Source: Methylobacterium amylolyticum (GTDB taxonomy: Bacteria > Pseudomonadota > Alphaproteobacteria > Rhizobiales > Beijerinckiaceae). From it: a DNA stretch of 64,000 nt. Position numbers and translations under genes: made by a program. Location of the stretch: the NCBI RefSeq assembly GCF_030700245.1, contig NZ_JAUYZI010000017.1:1-64000 (forward strand), given 5' to 3'. The notes beneath the pieces were generated by a model. It saw only the letters and a list, made by a program, of their open reading frames with translations. It did no database searches and was not told where the DNA came from. This document shows, piece after piece, positions 57,395 to 64,000 of this stretch (positions are counted from its first letter, which is position 1; the number at the start of each line of letters is the position of its first letter).

Positions 57395-58855
57395 ATGCCC
57401 TTCCCACGACGCGTCGACGCCGGGCTCCCCGGCCTGCCGCTGCGCCCCGCGCGCCCCGGGGCCGATCTCCCCGCGGTCCCGGCCGCGCTCTTCGCCGCCC
57501 CTCTGGCCGCCCCTCTGGCCGCCCCTCTCGCCGCCGCCCTGCTCGCCGTCCTGGCCGGGTGCGGCGAGAAGAACGCCTACGTCCCGCCCCCGCCGCCGAC
57601 CGTCTCGGTGGCCCAGCCGCTCGTGCAGCCGGTCACCCGCTATTTCGAGCTGACCGGCAACACCAAGGCCTTCGCCGCCGTCGATCTCGAAGCGCGGGTC
57701 CAGGGCTTCCTGGAGGGCATCACCTACCGGGACGGCTCGGCGGTGACGAAGGGCACGCCGCTCTTCTCGATCCAGCGCAACACCTACCAGGCGCAACTCG
57801 AGCAGGCCCAGGGCGCCCTGGAGGCCCAGGAGGCGGCCCGCACCAACGCCCAGACCGAGTACGGGCGCCAGTCCACCCTGGGGAAGCAGGAATTCGCCTC
57901 GCAGGCCCGCGTGGACGACGCCAAGACGAAGCTCGATCAGGCGACCGCCGCGGTGACGGAGGCGCAGGCCAACCTCGACCTGGCCAAGATCAACCTCGGC
58001 TACACGACGGTGCTCGCGCCCTTCGACGGCATCGTGACCAACCACCTCGCCGATGTCGGCGCGCTGGTGGGCACCGGCGGGCCGACCAAGCTCGCCTCGA
58101 TCGTGCAGCTCAACCCGATCTACGTCTACTTCAACATCAGCGAGCAGCAGGTGCTGGAGGTCAAGCGGAGCCTCGCCGAGCACGGGGCCACGCTCGGCAA
58201 CCTCTCGCAGATCCCGGTCGAGATCGGGCTCCAGAGCGAGACCGGCTACCCGCACCGGGGCAAGCTCGACTACGTGGCGCCGCAGGTCGATCCGGCGACC
58301 GGGACGCTGATGGTCCGGGGGATCTTCGAGAACGGCACCCGGGCGCTGCTGCCCGGCCTGTTCGTGCGCGTGCGCGTGCCGGTGGCCCGCCCGGCCCAGG
58401 GGCTGCTGGTGCGCGACGAGGCAATCGGCACCAACCAGCAGGGCCACTACGTCCTCGTCGTCGGCGCCGACAACGTGGTCGCCCAGCGCCGCGTCACGCC
58501 GGGCCAGCGCCAGGGGCGCTACCGGGTGATCGAGGCCGGCCTCCAGCCCGGCGAGTGGGTGGTGACCGACGGCGTCCAGCGCGCGATCCCGGGGGCGAAG
58601 GTCGCCCCGAACAGGACCGCGCCGGAGCCGGATGCCCCCACCGCGGCGGCGGCGGCCGCGTCGCCCGCCGCCCCGTCCGCGGCCCCGGCGCCCGCCGCCC
58701 CGTCCGCGGCTCCGGCCCCCGCGACTCCGGCCCCCGCGACTCCGACCCCCGCGACCCCGGCGCCTCAGGCCGCCCCCGCGGCGCCGACGGCCGCCCCGGC
58801 GCCGCCGGCCGACCCCCGCCACAGGACGCACGCGAAGCCGGCCGGACAGCACTGA
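57395..58855 (+). CDS. RND efflux periplasmic adaptor (membrane fusion) lipoprotein
   Basis: A 486-residue adaptor linking an RND pump to an outer-membrane channel. A lipoprotein signal with lipobox (LLAVLAGC) follows an [13 protein letters not shown] run encoded by 12-bp tandem repeats (57496-57535). Then come the barrel-sandwich start ([32 protein letters not shown]), the alpha-hairpin (about 125 residues), [32 protein letters not shown], and the beta-barrel and membrane-proximal domains ([29 protein letters not shown]). The C-terminal 65 residues are a Pro/Ala linker not found in AcrA. The pump gene follows after 40 bp. Confidence 0.9.
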   Translation: MPFPRRVDAGLPGLPLRPARPGADLPAVPAALFAAPLAAPLAAPLAAALLAVLAGCGEKNAYVPPPPPTVSVAQPLVQPVTRYFELTGNTKAFAAVDLEARVQGFLEGITYRDGSAVTKGTPLFSIQRNTYQAQLEQAQGALEAQEAARTNAQTEYGRQSTLGKQEFASQARVDDAKTKLDQATAAVTEAQANLDLAKINLGYTTVLAPFDGIVTNHLADVGALVGTGGPTKLASIVQLNPIYVYFNISEQQVLEVKRSLAEHGATLGNLSQIPVEIGLQSETGYPHRGKLDYVAPQVDPATGTLMVRGIFENGTRALLPGLFVRVRVPVARPAQGLLVRDEAIGTNQQGHYVLVVGADNVVAQRRVTPGQRQGRYRVIEAGLQPGEWVVTDGVQRAIPGAKVAPNRTAPEPDAPTAAAAAASPAAPSAAPAPAAPSAAPAPATPAPATPTPATPAPQAAPAAPTAAPAPPADPRHRTHAKPAGQH

Positions 58856-58895
58856 GCCCGCCTCGCCCCGCCGCGCCCGAACCTCCAGGCCCGCC

Positions 58896-61800
58896 ATGAT
58901 CTCGCGCTTCTTCATCGAGCGGCCCGTCCTGGCCAACGTGCTCGCGCTCGTCATGGTGCTGATCGGCGCCGTGGCGCTGTACGGCCTGCCGGTGGCGCAG
59001 TACCCGAACGTCGTGCCGCCGACCGTGCAGGTCACGACCCGCTATCCGGGCGCCAGCGCGCGCACCGTCATCGACACCGTCGCCCTGCCGATCGAGCAGC
59101 AGGTCAACGGCGTCGAGAACATGCTCTACATGCAGTCGACGAGCGCCAGCGACGGCACCTACACCCTCACGGTCACCTTCGCGATCGGCACCGACGGCGA
59201 CCAGGCGCAGGTGCTGGTCCAGAACCGCGTCGCCATCGCGATGTCCTCGCTGCCGCAGGCGGTGCAGGTCCAGGGCGTGACCACGCAGAAGAAGTCGACC
59301 GCGATCCTGCAATTCGTGACGCTGTCCTCGCCGGACTCGCGCTACGACAGCCTGTTCCTGTCGAACTTCGCGGTCATCAACATCCAGAACGAGCTCGCCC
59401 GGCTGAACGGCGTCGGCAACGTCAACGTGTTCGGCGCCGGGCAGTACGCGATGCGGATCTGGCTCGACCCGGACCTGTTGCAGGCGCGCGGGCTCACGCC
59501 CTCGGACGTGATCAACATCGTCCAGCAGCAGAGCCAGGAGGTCACCGCGGGCGCGGTCGGCATGCCGCCGGTGCCGAAGGGGCAGGCGTTCCAGTACACG
59601 CTCAACGTCAACGGCCGGCTCAACGACCCGTCGGAGTTCGAGCGGATCATCGTCAAGGCCGAGGGGCAGGACGGCGGCCGGATCACGCGGCTGTCCGACG
59701 TCGGCCGGGTCGAGCTCGGCGCGCAGACCTACAGCCAGTCCTTCACCCTGAACGGCCGGCCGGCGGCGGGCATCGGCATCTACCAGTTGCCGGAGGCGAA
59801 CGCGATCTCGGTGGCCGAGGAGGTCCGCGCGCGCATGGCGGAGCTCGCCAAGAGCTTCCCCGAGGGCCTCGTCTACACCGTCCCGTTCGACACCACGGAG
59901 TTCGTGCAGGCCTCGATCCACGAGGTCTACATGACCCTGTTCGAGGCGGCGATCCTGGTGCTGATCGTGATCCTCGTCTTCCTCCAGGACTGGCGGGCGA
60001 TGCTGGTGCCGGCCACCACCGTGCCGGTGACGATCATCGGCGCCTTCGCGGCGATGGCCGCCCTCGGCTTCACCGTGAACCTCTCGACGCTGTTCGCGAT
60101 CGTGCTCGCCATCGGCATCGTGGTCGACGACGCGATCGTGATCGTCGAGGGCGTGGCCCACCACATCGAGCGCGGCCTCAGCCCGCGGGCGGCGGCCGAG
60201 AAGGCGATGGAGGAATTGTTCGGGCCGATCATCGGCATCACCCTGGTCCTGATGTCGGTGTTCATCCCCGCCGCCTTCCTGCCGGGCCTGACCGGGCAGC
60301 TCTACAAGCAGTTCGCCCTGGTGATCGCCGCCACCGCCCTGATCAGCGCGATCAACGCCGCCACCCTGAAGCCGACGCAGTGCGCCCTGTGGCTGCGCCG
60401 GCCGGTGCCGCCGGAGAAGCGCAACGTCTTCTACCGCGGCTTCAACCGGGTCTACGACGCGGCCGAGCGGCTCTACGCCCGGCTGATCGCCCGGATGGTC
60501 CACGTCAGCGGCCTGATGGTGGGCGTCGCGCTGGTGCTGATCGGCCTCGCCGGCTGGGGGCTGACCCGCCTGCCGACCGCCTTCCTGCCCACCGAGGACC
60601 AGGGCTACGTGCTGATCGGTGCGCAGCTCCCCGACGGCGCCTCGAAGGAGCGCACCGACGCGGTGCTCCAGCGGATCGTCGCGATGGCCAAGGCCACGCC
60701 GGGGGTCGACAACGTGCTGGCGATCAGCGGCATCTCGGTCCTCGACAACAGCGCGACGCTGCCCAATGCCGGCGTCGCCTACGTGGTGCTCAAGAACTGG
60801 GACCAGCGCAGCGCGTCGAACGGCGAGGATCTGCGCAGCCTCTACAACCGCTTCAACCAGAGCCTCAAGGCCATCGAGGAGGCCGACACCTACGTGCTGG
60901 TGCCGCCGCCGATCCAGGGCATCGGCAACGCCAGCGGCTTCACCATGCAGATCGAGCTGCGCAACGGCGATTTCGACTACCCGCTGCTCGAGAGCCTCGC
61001 CCGCACCATCGTGGCCAACGGCAACGCCCAGTCCGGCCTCCAGCGGCTCGACACCTCGTTCCGCTCCGGCGTGCCGCAGCTCTCGGTCGTCATCGACCGC
61101 ATCAAGGCCGAGGCGCTCGGCGTGACCGTGGGGCAGGTGTTCTCGACGCTCTCGGACTACGTCGGCTCGTCCTACGTGACGCAGTTCAACAAGTTCGGCC
61201 GTACCTTCCAGGTCTACGTGCAGGCGGCGTCCGACTTCCGGGTGCGCCCGCAGGACATCGAGAACCTGATGGTCAAGGCGGGCAACGGCACCATGGTGCC
61301 GCTCGGCACGCTGGTCGACATCAAGAGCGCGGTCGGCCCGTCGCTGATCAGCCTCTACAACCTCTACCCGACGGCCACGATCGTCGGCGGGCCGGCGCCC
61401 GGCTTCAGCTCGGGGCAGGCGCTGGACCTGATGCAGCAGATCGCCGCCAAGGTGCTGCCGCCCGGCACCGGCTACGACTGGACGGCGATGTCCTACCAGG
61501 AGAAGGCGGTCGGCACGCAGATCTACCTCGTGTTCGCGCTGGCGATCGTGCTGGTCTACTTCGTGCTCGCCGGCCAGTACGAGAGCTGGATCCTGCCGCT
61601 GGCGGTGCTGCTCGGCGTGCCGCTGGCGCTGCTCGGCACGGTCTCCGCCCTGCTGGCGCTCGGGGTGGCCAACAACCTCTACACGCAGATCGGCCTGATC
61701 CTGCTCATCGCCCTGGCGAGCAAGAACGCGATCCTGATCGTCGAGGTGGCCCGCGAGCGGCGGGCGGAGGGCATGGCGATCCTCGACGCGGCGGTCGAGG

Positions 61801-62090
61801 CGGCGCGCCTGCGCTTCCGCCCGATCCTGATGACCTCCTTCGCCTTCATCCTCGGCGTGCTGCCGCTGGTGACCGCCTCGGGCGCGGGGGCGGCGGCGCG
61901 CAAGTCGATCGGCATCGCGGTGTTCAGCGGCATGCTCGCCTCGACCTGCCTGGCCGTGCTGTTCGTGCCCTCGTTCTACGTGGTGCTCCAGCGGCTGGAG
62001 GAGTGGCGCTCGGGCCGGAACCGGGCCGCCGGGTCACCGTCGGCCGGGTCGCCGTCGGCCGAGTCGTCCTCCGCCGCGGGCCCCGCCTGA
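58896..62090 (+). CDS. RND multidrug efflux permease (AcrB/HAE1 family)
   Basis: A 1064-residue inner-membrane drug/proton antiporter. It begins [20 protein letters not shown], has twelve membrane helices in two repeats, and in helix 4 the proton-relay pair of aspartates ([18 protein letters not shown]). The large periplasmic porter and docking loops contain [24 protein letters not shown] and [65 protein letters not shown] is the conserved second-repeat region. Length is that of AcrB. It forms an operon with the adaptor. A MarR-family gene follows downstream and may control it. Confidence 0.94.
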   Translation: MISRFFIERPVLANVLALVMVLIGAVALYGLPVAQYPNVVPPTVQVTTRYPGASARTVIDTVALPIEQQVNGVENMLYMQSTSASDGTYTLTVTFAIGTDGDQAQVLVQNRVAIAMSSLPQAVQVQGVTTQKKSTAILQFVTLSSPDSRYDSLFLSNFAVINIQNELARLNGVGNVNVFGAGQYAMRIWLDPDLLQARGLTPSDVINIVQQQSQEVTAGAVGMPPVPKGQAFQYTLNVNGRLNDPSEFERIIVKAEGQDGGRITRLSDVGRVELGAQTYSQSFTLNGRPAAGIGIYQLPEANAISVAEEVRARMAELAKSFPEGLVYTVPFDTTEFVQASIHEVYMTLFEAAILVLIVILVFLQDWRAMLVPATTVPVTIIGAFAAMAALGFTVNLSTLFAIVLAIGIVVDDAIVIVEGVAHHIERGLSPRAAAEKAMEELFGPIIGITLVLMSVFIPAAFLPGLTGQLYKQFALVIAATALISAINAATLKPTQCALWLRRPVPPEKRNVFYRGFNRVYDAAERLYARLIARMVHVSGLMVGVALVLIGLAGWGLTRLPTAFLPTEDQGYVLIGAQLPDGASKERTDAVLQRIVAMAKATPGVDNVLAISGISVLDNSATLPNAGVAYVVLKNWDQRSASNGEDLRSLYNRFNQSLKAIEEADTYVLVPPPIQGIGNASGFTMQIELRNGDFDYPLLESLARTIVANGNAQSGLQRLDTSFRSGVPQLSVVIDRIKAEALGVTVGQVFSTLSDYVGSSYVTQFNKFGRTFQVYVQAASDFRVRPQDIENLMVKAGNGTMVPLGTLVDIKSAVGPSLISLYNLYPTATIVGGPAPGFSSGQALDLMQQIAAKVLPPGTGYDWTAMSYQEKAVGTQIYLVFALAIVLVYFVLAGQYESWILPLAVLLGVPLALLGTVSALLALGVANNLYTQIGLILLIALASKNAILIVEVARERRAEGMAILDAAVEAARLRFRPILMTSFAFILGVLPLVTASGAGAAARKSIGIAVFSGMLASTCLAVLFVPSFYVVLQRLEEWRSGRNRAAGSPSAGSPSAESSSAAGPA

Positions 62091-62160
62091 CCGCACGCCG
62101 CGCCTGACCGCGCGAGGCGGCACTCCGGCCCGGGATCGGCCCGCCCGACCCCGTTGATCG

Positions 62161-62195
62161 ATCATGAGCTGCCATATAGTATGGCGCCTCATGAT
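62161..62195. promoter_or_regulatory. 35-bp palindromic MarR operator over the start codon
   Basis: Outer arms ATCATGAG/CTCATGAT and inner arms CCATA/TATGG, separated by CTG, TAG and CGC. The pattern is perfectly symmetrical around TAG 62177-62179. It covers the presumed MarR start codon at 62191, so binding would block the gene's own translation start or transcription. Confidence 0.75.
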
Positions 62196-62709
62196 TGCGC
62201 TCGCCCAGAAATACGACGCGCTGCTGGCCCGATCGGGCGAGCAGCCGCGGGGCGTCGCCGAGGGCATGCGCACCTGTTTCGAGGTGCTCTCGCTGGCCGC
62301 GGCCATCGACCGGGACTGCGCCGCGCGCCTGGGCGAGCACGATCTGTCGGAAGGGAAGTTCGTCCTCCTGGTCCTGCTCGACGAGGCCCGGGACGGCCTG
62401 TCGCCGCATGAGCTGGCCGCGCGGGCGGGCGTGACGCGCGGCACCGTCACCGGGCTGCTCGACGGGCTGGTGCGATCGGGGCTCGTCCGGCGCATCGCGA
62501 ACGCCGTCGACCGGCGCACGCTGACGGTGCGGCCGACCGCCAGCGGCACCGCGCTGACGCGGCAGCTCGTGGGCGCGCATGGCCGCTGGATCGGCGCGCT
62601 GTTCTCCGACCTGTCGGCGGCCGATCGCGACGCGCTGCGGAGCCTGCTCGCCAAGGTCTTCGCCCGCACCGGCGCCGGGACGCGGAGGGCGGTGCCGGAT
62701 GACGCGTGA
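62191..62709 (+). CDS. MarR-family transcriptional regulator
   Basis: A 172-residue winged-helix repressor (from ATG 62191). The HTH is LSPHELAARAGVTRGTVTGLLDGLVRSGLV, and the wing is NAVDRRTLTVRPTASG. The flanking helices form the MarR dimer interface. MarR-type regulators respond to small aromatic compounds and often control efflux systems. The palindrome 62161-62195 is its likely operator. An in-frame ATG at 62164 would place the operator inside the coding sequence and is less likely. It overlaps the HEAT-repeat gene by 11 bp. Confidence 0.88.
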   Translation: MIALAQKYDALLARSGEQPRGVAEGMRTCFEVLSLAAAIDRDCAARLGEHDLSEGKFVLLVLLDEARDGLSPHELAARAGVTRGTVTGLLDGLVRSGLVRRIANAVDRRTLTVRPTASGTALTRQLVGAHGRWIGALFSDLSAADRDALRSLLAKVFARTGAGTRRAVPDDA

Positions 62710-63463
62710 GCGCGAAGGCCGCCGCGCGGCGATCGATGCCGGCGCGATCGAGACCCGCACGCTCGCCGAGATCCTGGCGGTCGACTTCGGCACCTTGCTC
62801 GGGCAGGTCGTCCCCGCCCAGGCCGGCCTGGGCGATGGCGACCTCGTGCGGCTCGGCGCTCTCGGCATCTCGGCCCGCATGGCCGCCGTCGGGCGGATCC
62901 TGCTGGACCGGCTCGGGCCGCGAGCGATCGATGCGCTGGGCCGGCACCGGAGCGACACGGTGCGCGGCTGGGCGTGCTTCATGATCGGCGCCCGGGACTT
63001 GCCGTTGCCCGATCGGCTGGCGGCGATCCGTCCGTATGCCGACGACGACCATTTCGGCGTCCGGGAATGGGCGTGGCTCGCGGTCCGCCCCGCGGTCGCC
63101 GCCCGGATCGATGCGGCGATGCCGCTGCTCGGCGACTGGACGGCCGACCCGTCCGACCGCGTCCGCCGCTTCGCCTCCGAGGCGACCCGGCCGCGGGGCG
63201 TCTGGTGCGCGCACATCGCGGCCCTGAAGGCCGATCCGTCGCCGGGCCTCCCGCTGCTCGAACCCCTCCGCGCCGATCCATCCGCCTATGTCCAGGATTC
63301 GGTCGGGAACTGGCTCAACGACGCCGCGAAATCGCGGCCGGACTGGGTGCGCGGCCTCGTCGCGGCGTGGTGCGCGGGCGATCCGCCGCCCTCGACGAGA
63401 CGGATCGCCCGGCGCGCGCTGCGCTCGATCGACGGATCCACCGCCGAGAAAGCGCGGACCTGA
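62699..63463 (+). CDS. HEAT-repeat DNA alkylation-repair-like (AlkD-type) protein
   Basis: A 254-residue all-helical protein resembling AlkD/AlkC DNA glycosylases: repeated helix pairs (LVRLGALGISARMAAVGRILLDRLGP, VREWAWLAVRPAVAARIDAAMPLLGDWTADPSDRVRRFASEATRP) and the ending VQDSVGNWLNDAAKSRPDWVRGLVAAW, typical of the family. AlkD-type enzymes remove bulky alkylated bases. The catalytic Asp of AlkD is plausibly in the WTADPSDRVRRFASEATRPRG region, but I cannot fix it. It starts 11 bp inside the MarR gene, so both are transcribed together. Confidence 0.82.
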   Translation: MTREREGRRAAIDAGAIETRTLAEILAVDFGTLLGQVVPAQAGLGDGDLVRLGALGISARMAAVGRILLDRLGPRAIDALGRHRSDTVRGWACFMIGARDLPLPDRLAAIRPYADDDHFGVREWAWLAVRPAVAARIDAAMPLLGDWTADPSDRVRRFASEATRPRGVWCAHIAALKADPSPGLPLLEPLRADPSAYVQDSVGNWLNDAAKSRPDWVRGLVAAWCAGDPPPSTRRIARRALRSIDGSTAEKART

Positions 63464-63879
63464 CGCCCATGCGCCGCGAACGCGATGTGCCGGAACCCGC
63501 CCGACCGCCTCTCGAAGCCGGCGCACGCGCGGCGTCGCTCGCGGGCGTCGGCGGAGGACGGGGTGCCGTGACGGGCCCGGCATCGAACCGATCCCGCTCG
63601 GCGACGCCGGTCCCGGGATCGTGGACGGCACCGAGCAGCGTCGCGGGACCGGCGACAGGCGGAGCCGAGCATCCGGCCCGACGCGCGCGGTAGTCGGTGT
63701 TCGACGGAGCGGTGACCTGCGCGGCTTCACCGTCGCATCGAAGAGACGAAGCGAGGGCGTTCACACGCTCAGAGCGAGCGAGACTGAAAACGTCGGGCGA
63801 ATGGAGCGGCCGCTCAACCCAGCCCTCATGCCGTGCCGGGTCGTCCAGATCGTCCACATCACCGGAGCTTCAGAGCGGC
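63464..63879. other. Gene-free stretch between the repair gene and the right-hand IS
   Basis: About 415 bases, with GC falling from about 63700 onwards. The open frames here are arginine-rich readings without support. It probably contains the target site of the IS630-type element. Confidence 0.5.
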
Positions 63880-64000
63880 GACCGTTCGGGTTGGAGTCGA
63901 ATTGTGGGTTCCCGCGGGCGCGGTGTCGTGATTCTCTGGGCGGCTTTCGCAGGAGAGCCGGATGCCCTCAGCCCTGTCGATCGATCTGCGTGAGCGCGTG
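63880..64000 (+). mobile_element. IS630-family insertion sequence, left end (runs off the window)
   Basis: The terminal 120 bases contain the start of an IS630-type transposase with a good ribosome site, preceded by a less GC-rich leader (GACCGTTCGGGTTGGAGTC). IS630 elements insert at TA. The exact left terminus cannot be fixed here; a GCGGCGACCGTTCGG segment near 63885 may be part of the terminal repeat. Confidence 0.5.
63962..64000 (+). CDS. IS630-family transposase, N-terminal part
   Basis: Thirteen codons (MPSALSIDLRERV) are present before the window ends. This is the typical start of IS630/Tc1-mariner-type bacterial transposases, whose N-terminal helix-turn-helix begins A-L-S-x-D-L-R-x-R-V. 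AGGAG (63951-63955) precedes the ATG. The rest would hold the second HTH and the DDE catalytic domain. Confidence 0.65.
   Translation, partial: MPSALSIDLRERV

Noticed and set aside
57383..59035. A 550-residue leftward frame over the efflux adaptor
   Set aside because: Antisense reading of the adaptor gene, whose lipobox and domain motifs are clear on the plus strand.

Overview
The window is high-GC DNA from an alphaproteobacterium, most likely a Methylobacterium-type member of the Hyphomicrobiales. This is an inference from very strong GC bias at third codon positions, an invasion-locus-B protein, HspQ, a GCG_CRPN-type secreted protein, and several families of long palindromic intergenic repeats typical of this order. 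No marker gene here fixes the genus. Both edges cut mobile elements: an IS5-like element on the left (about 1-175) and an IS630-like transposase on the right (from 63962).

The left backbone (about 0.3-32.1 kb) is a mosaic of short transcription units. It holds a major facilitator transporter with a glutathione transferase, a WcbI/GSCFA-domain protein, a bestrophin-like channel, a DctA dicarboxylate carrier overlapping a ROK sugar kinase, an L,D-transpeptidase, a LysM protein and a LOG-type hydrolase. It also holds an ABC solute-binding protein, HspQ, a degenerate AMP-binding protein, an IalB protein, a glyoxalase-fold protein, a UbiH-type monooxygenase, an alpha/beta hydrolase, a low-GC two-gene Fic module, RecG, a DUF502 membrane protein, and a TonB-dependent receptor facing a PepSY membrane protein (iron uptake). 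At least five kinds of hairpin repeat lie between these genes, two of them copies of the same 40-bp palindrome with compensating stem changes.

From 32.2 to 48.0 kb a lower-GC prophage remnant is integrated in the 3' end of a CAU-anticodon tRNA. A 17-bp direct repeat (32224-32240 and 47962-47978) marks its two ends. What remains is the distal part of a contractile (myovirus-type) tail: the end of a tape-measure/tail-lysozyme gene, a Dit-like protein, baseplate plug, hub, spike, gp25-like wedge, J-like wedge, DUF2612 protein and fibre or receptor-binding proteins. Integrase, head, terminase, sheath and tube genes are absent. Between the plug and hub genes sits an accessory region: a reverse-strand run of three genes (ribbon-helix-helix protein, membrane-anchored helical protein, small soluble protein), a nested hairpin, and a forward pair including a Tat-exported protein. 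The right end has a truncated lysozyme, a truncated membrane gene, and an XRE regulator with two near-identical operators.

The right backbone (48.0-64.0 kb) has an OPT-family transporter and a YadA-type trimeric autotransporter with a long head of 14-residue repeats, followed by a membrane-anchored proline-rich partner. Then come several small secreted or coiled-coil proteins, an RND efflux adaptor and pump, and a MarR regulator overlapping a HEAT-repeat (AlkD-like) gene, with a 35-bp palindrome over the MarR start codon. The most unusual parts are the att-bounded baseplate-only element with its accessory cassettes, and the adhesin with its proline-rich neighbour.
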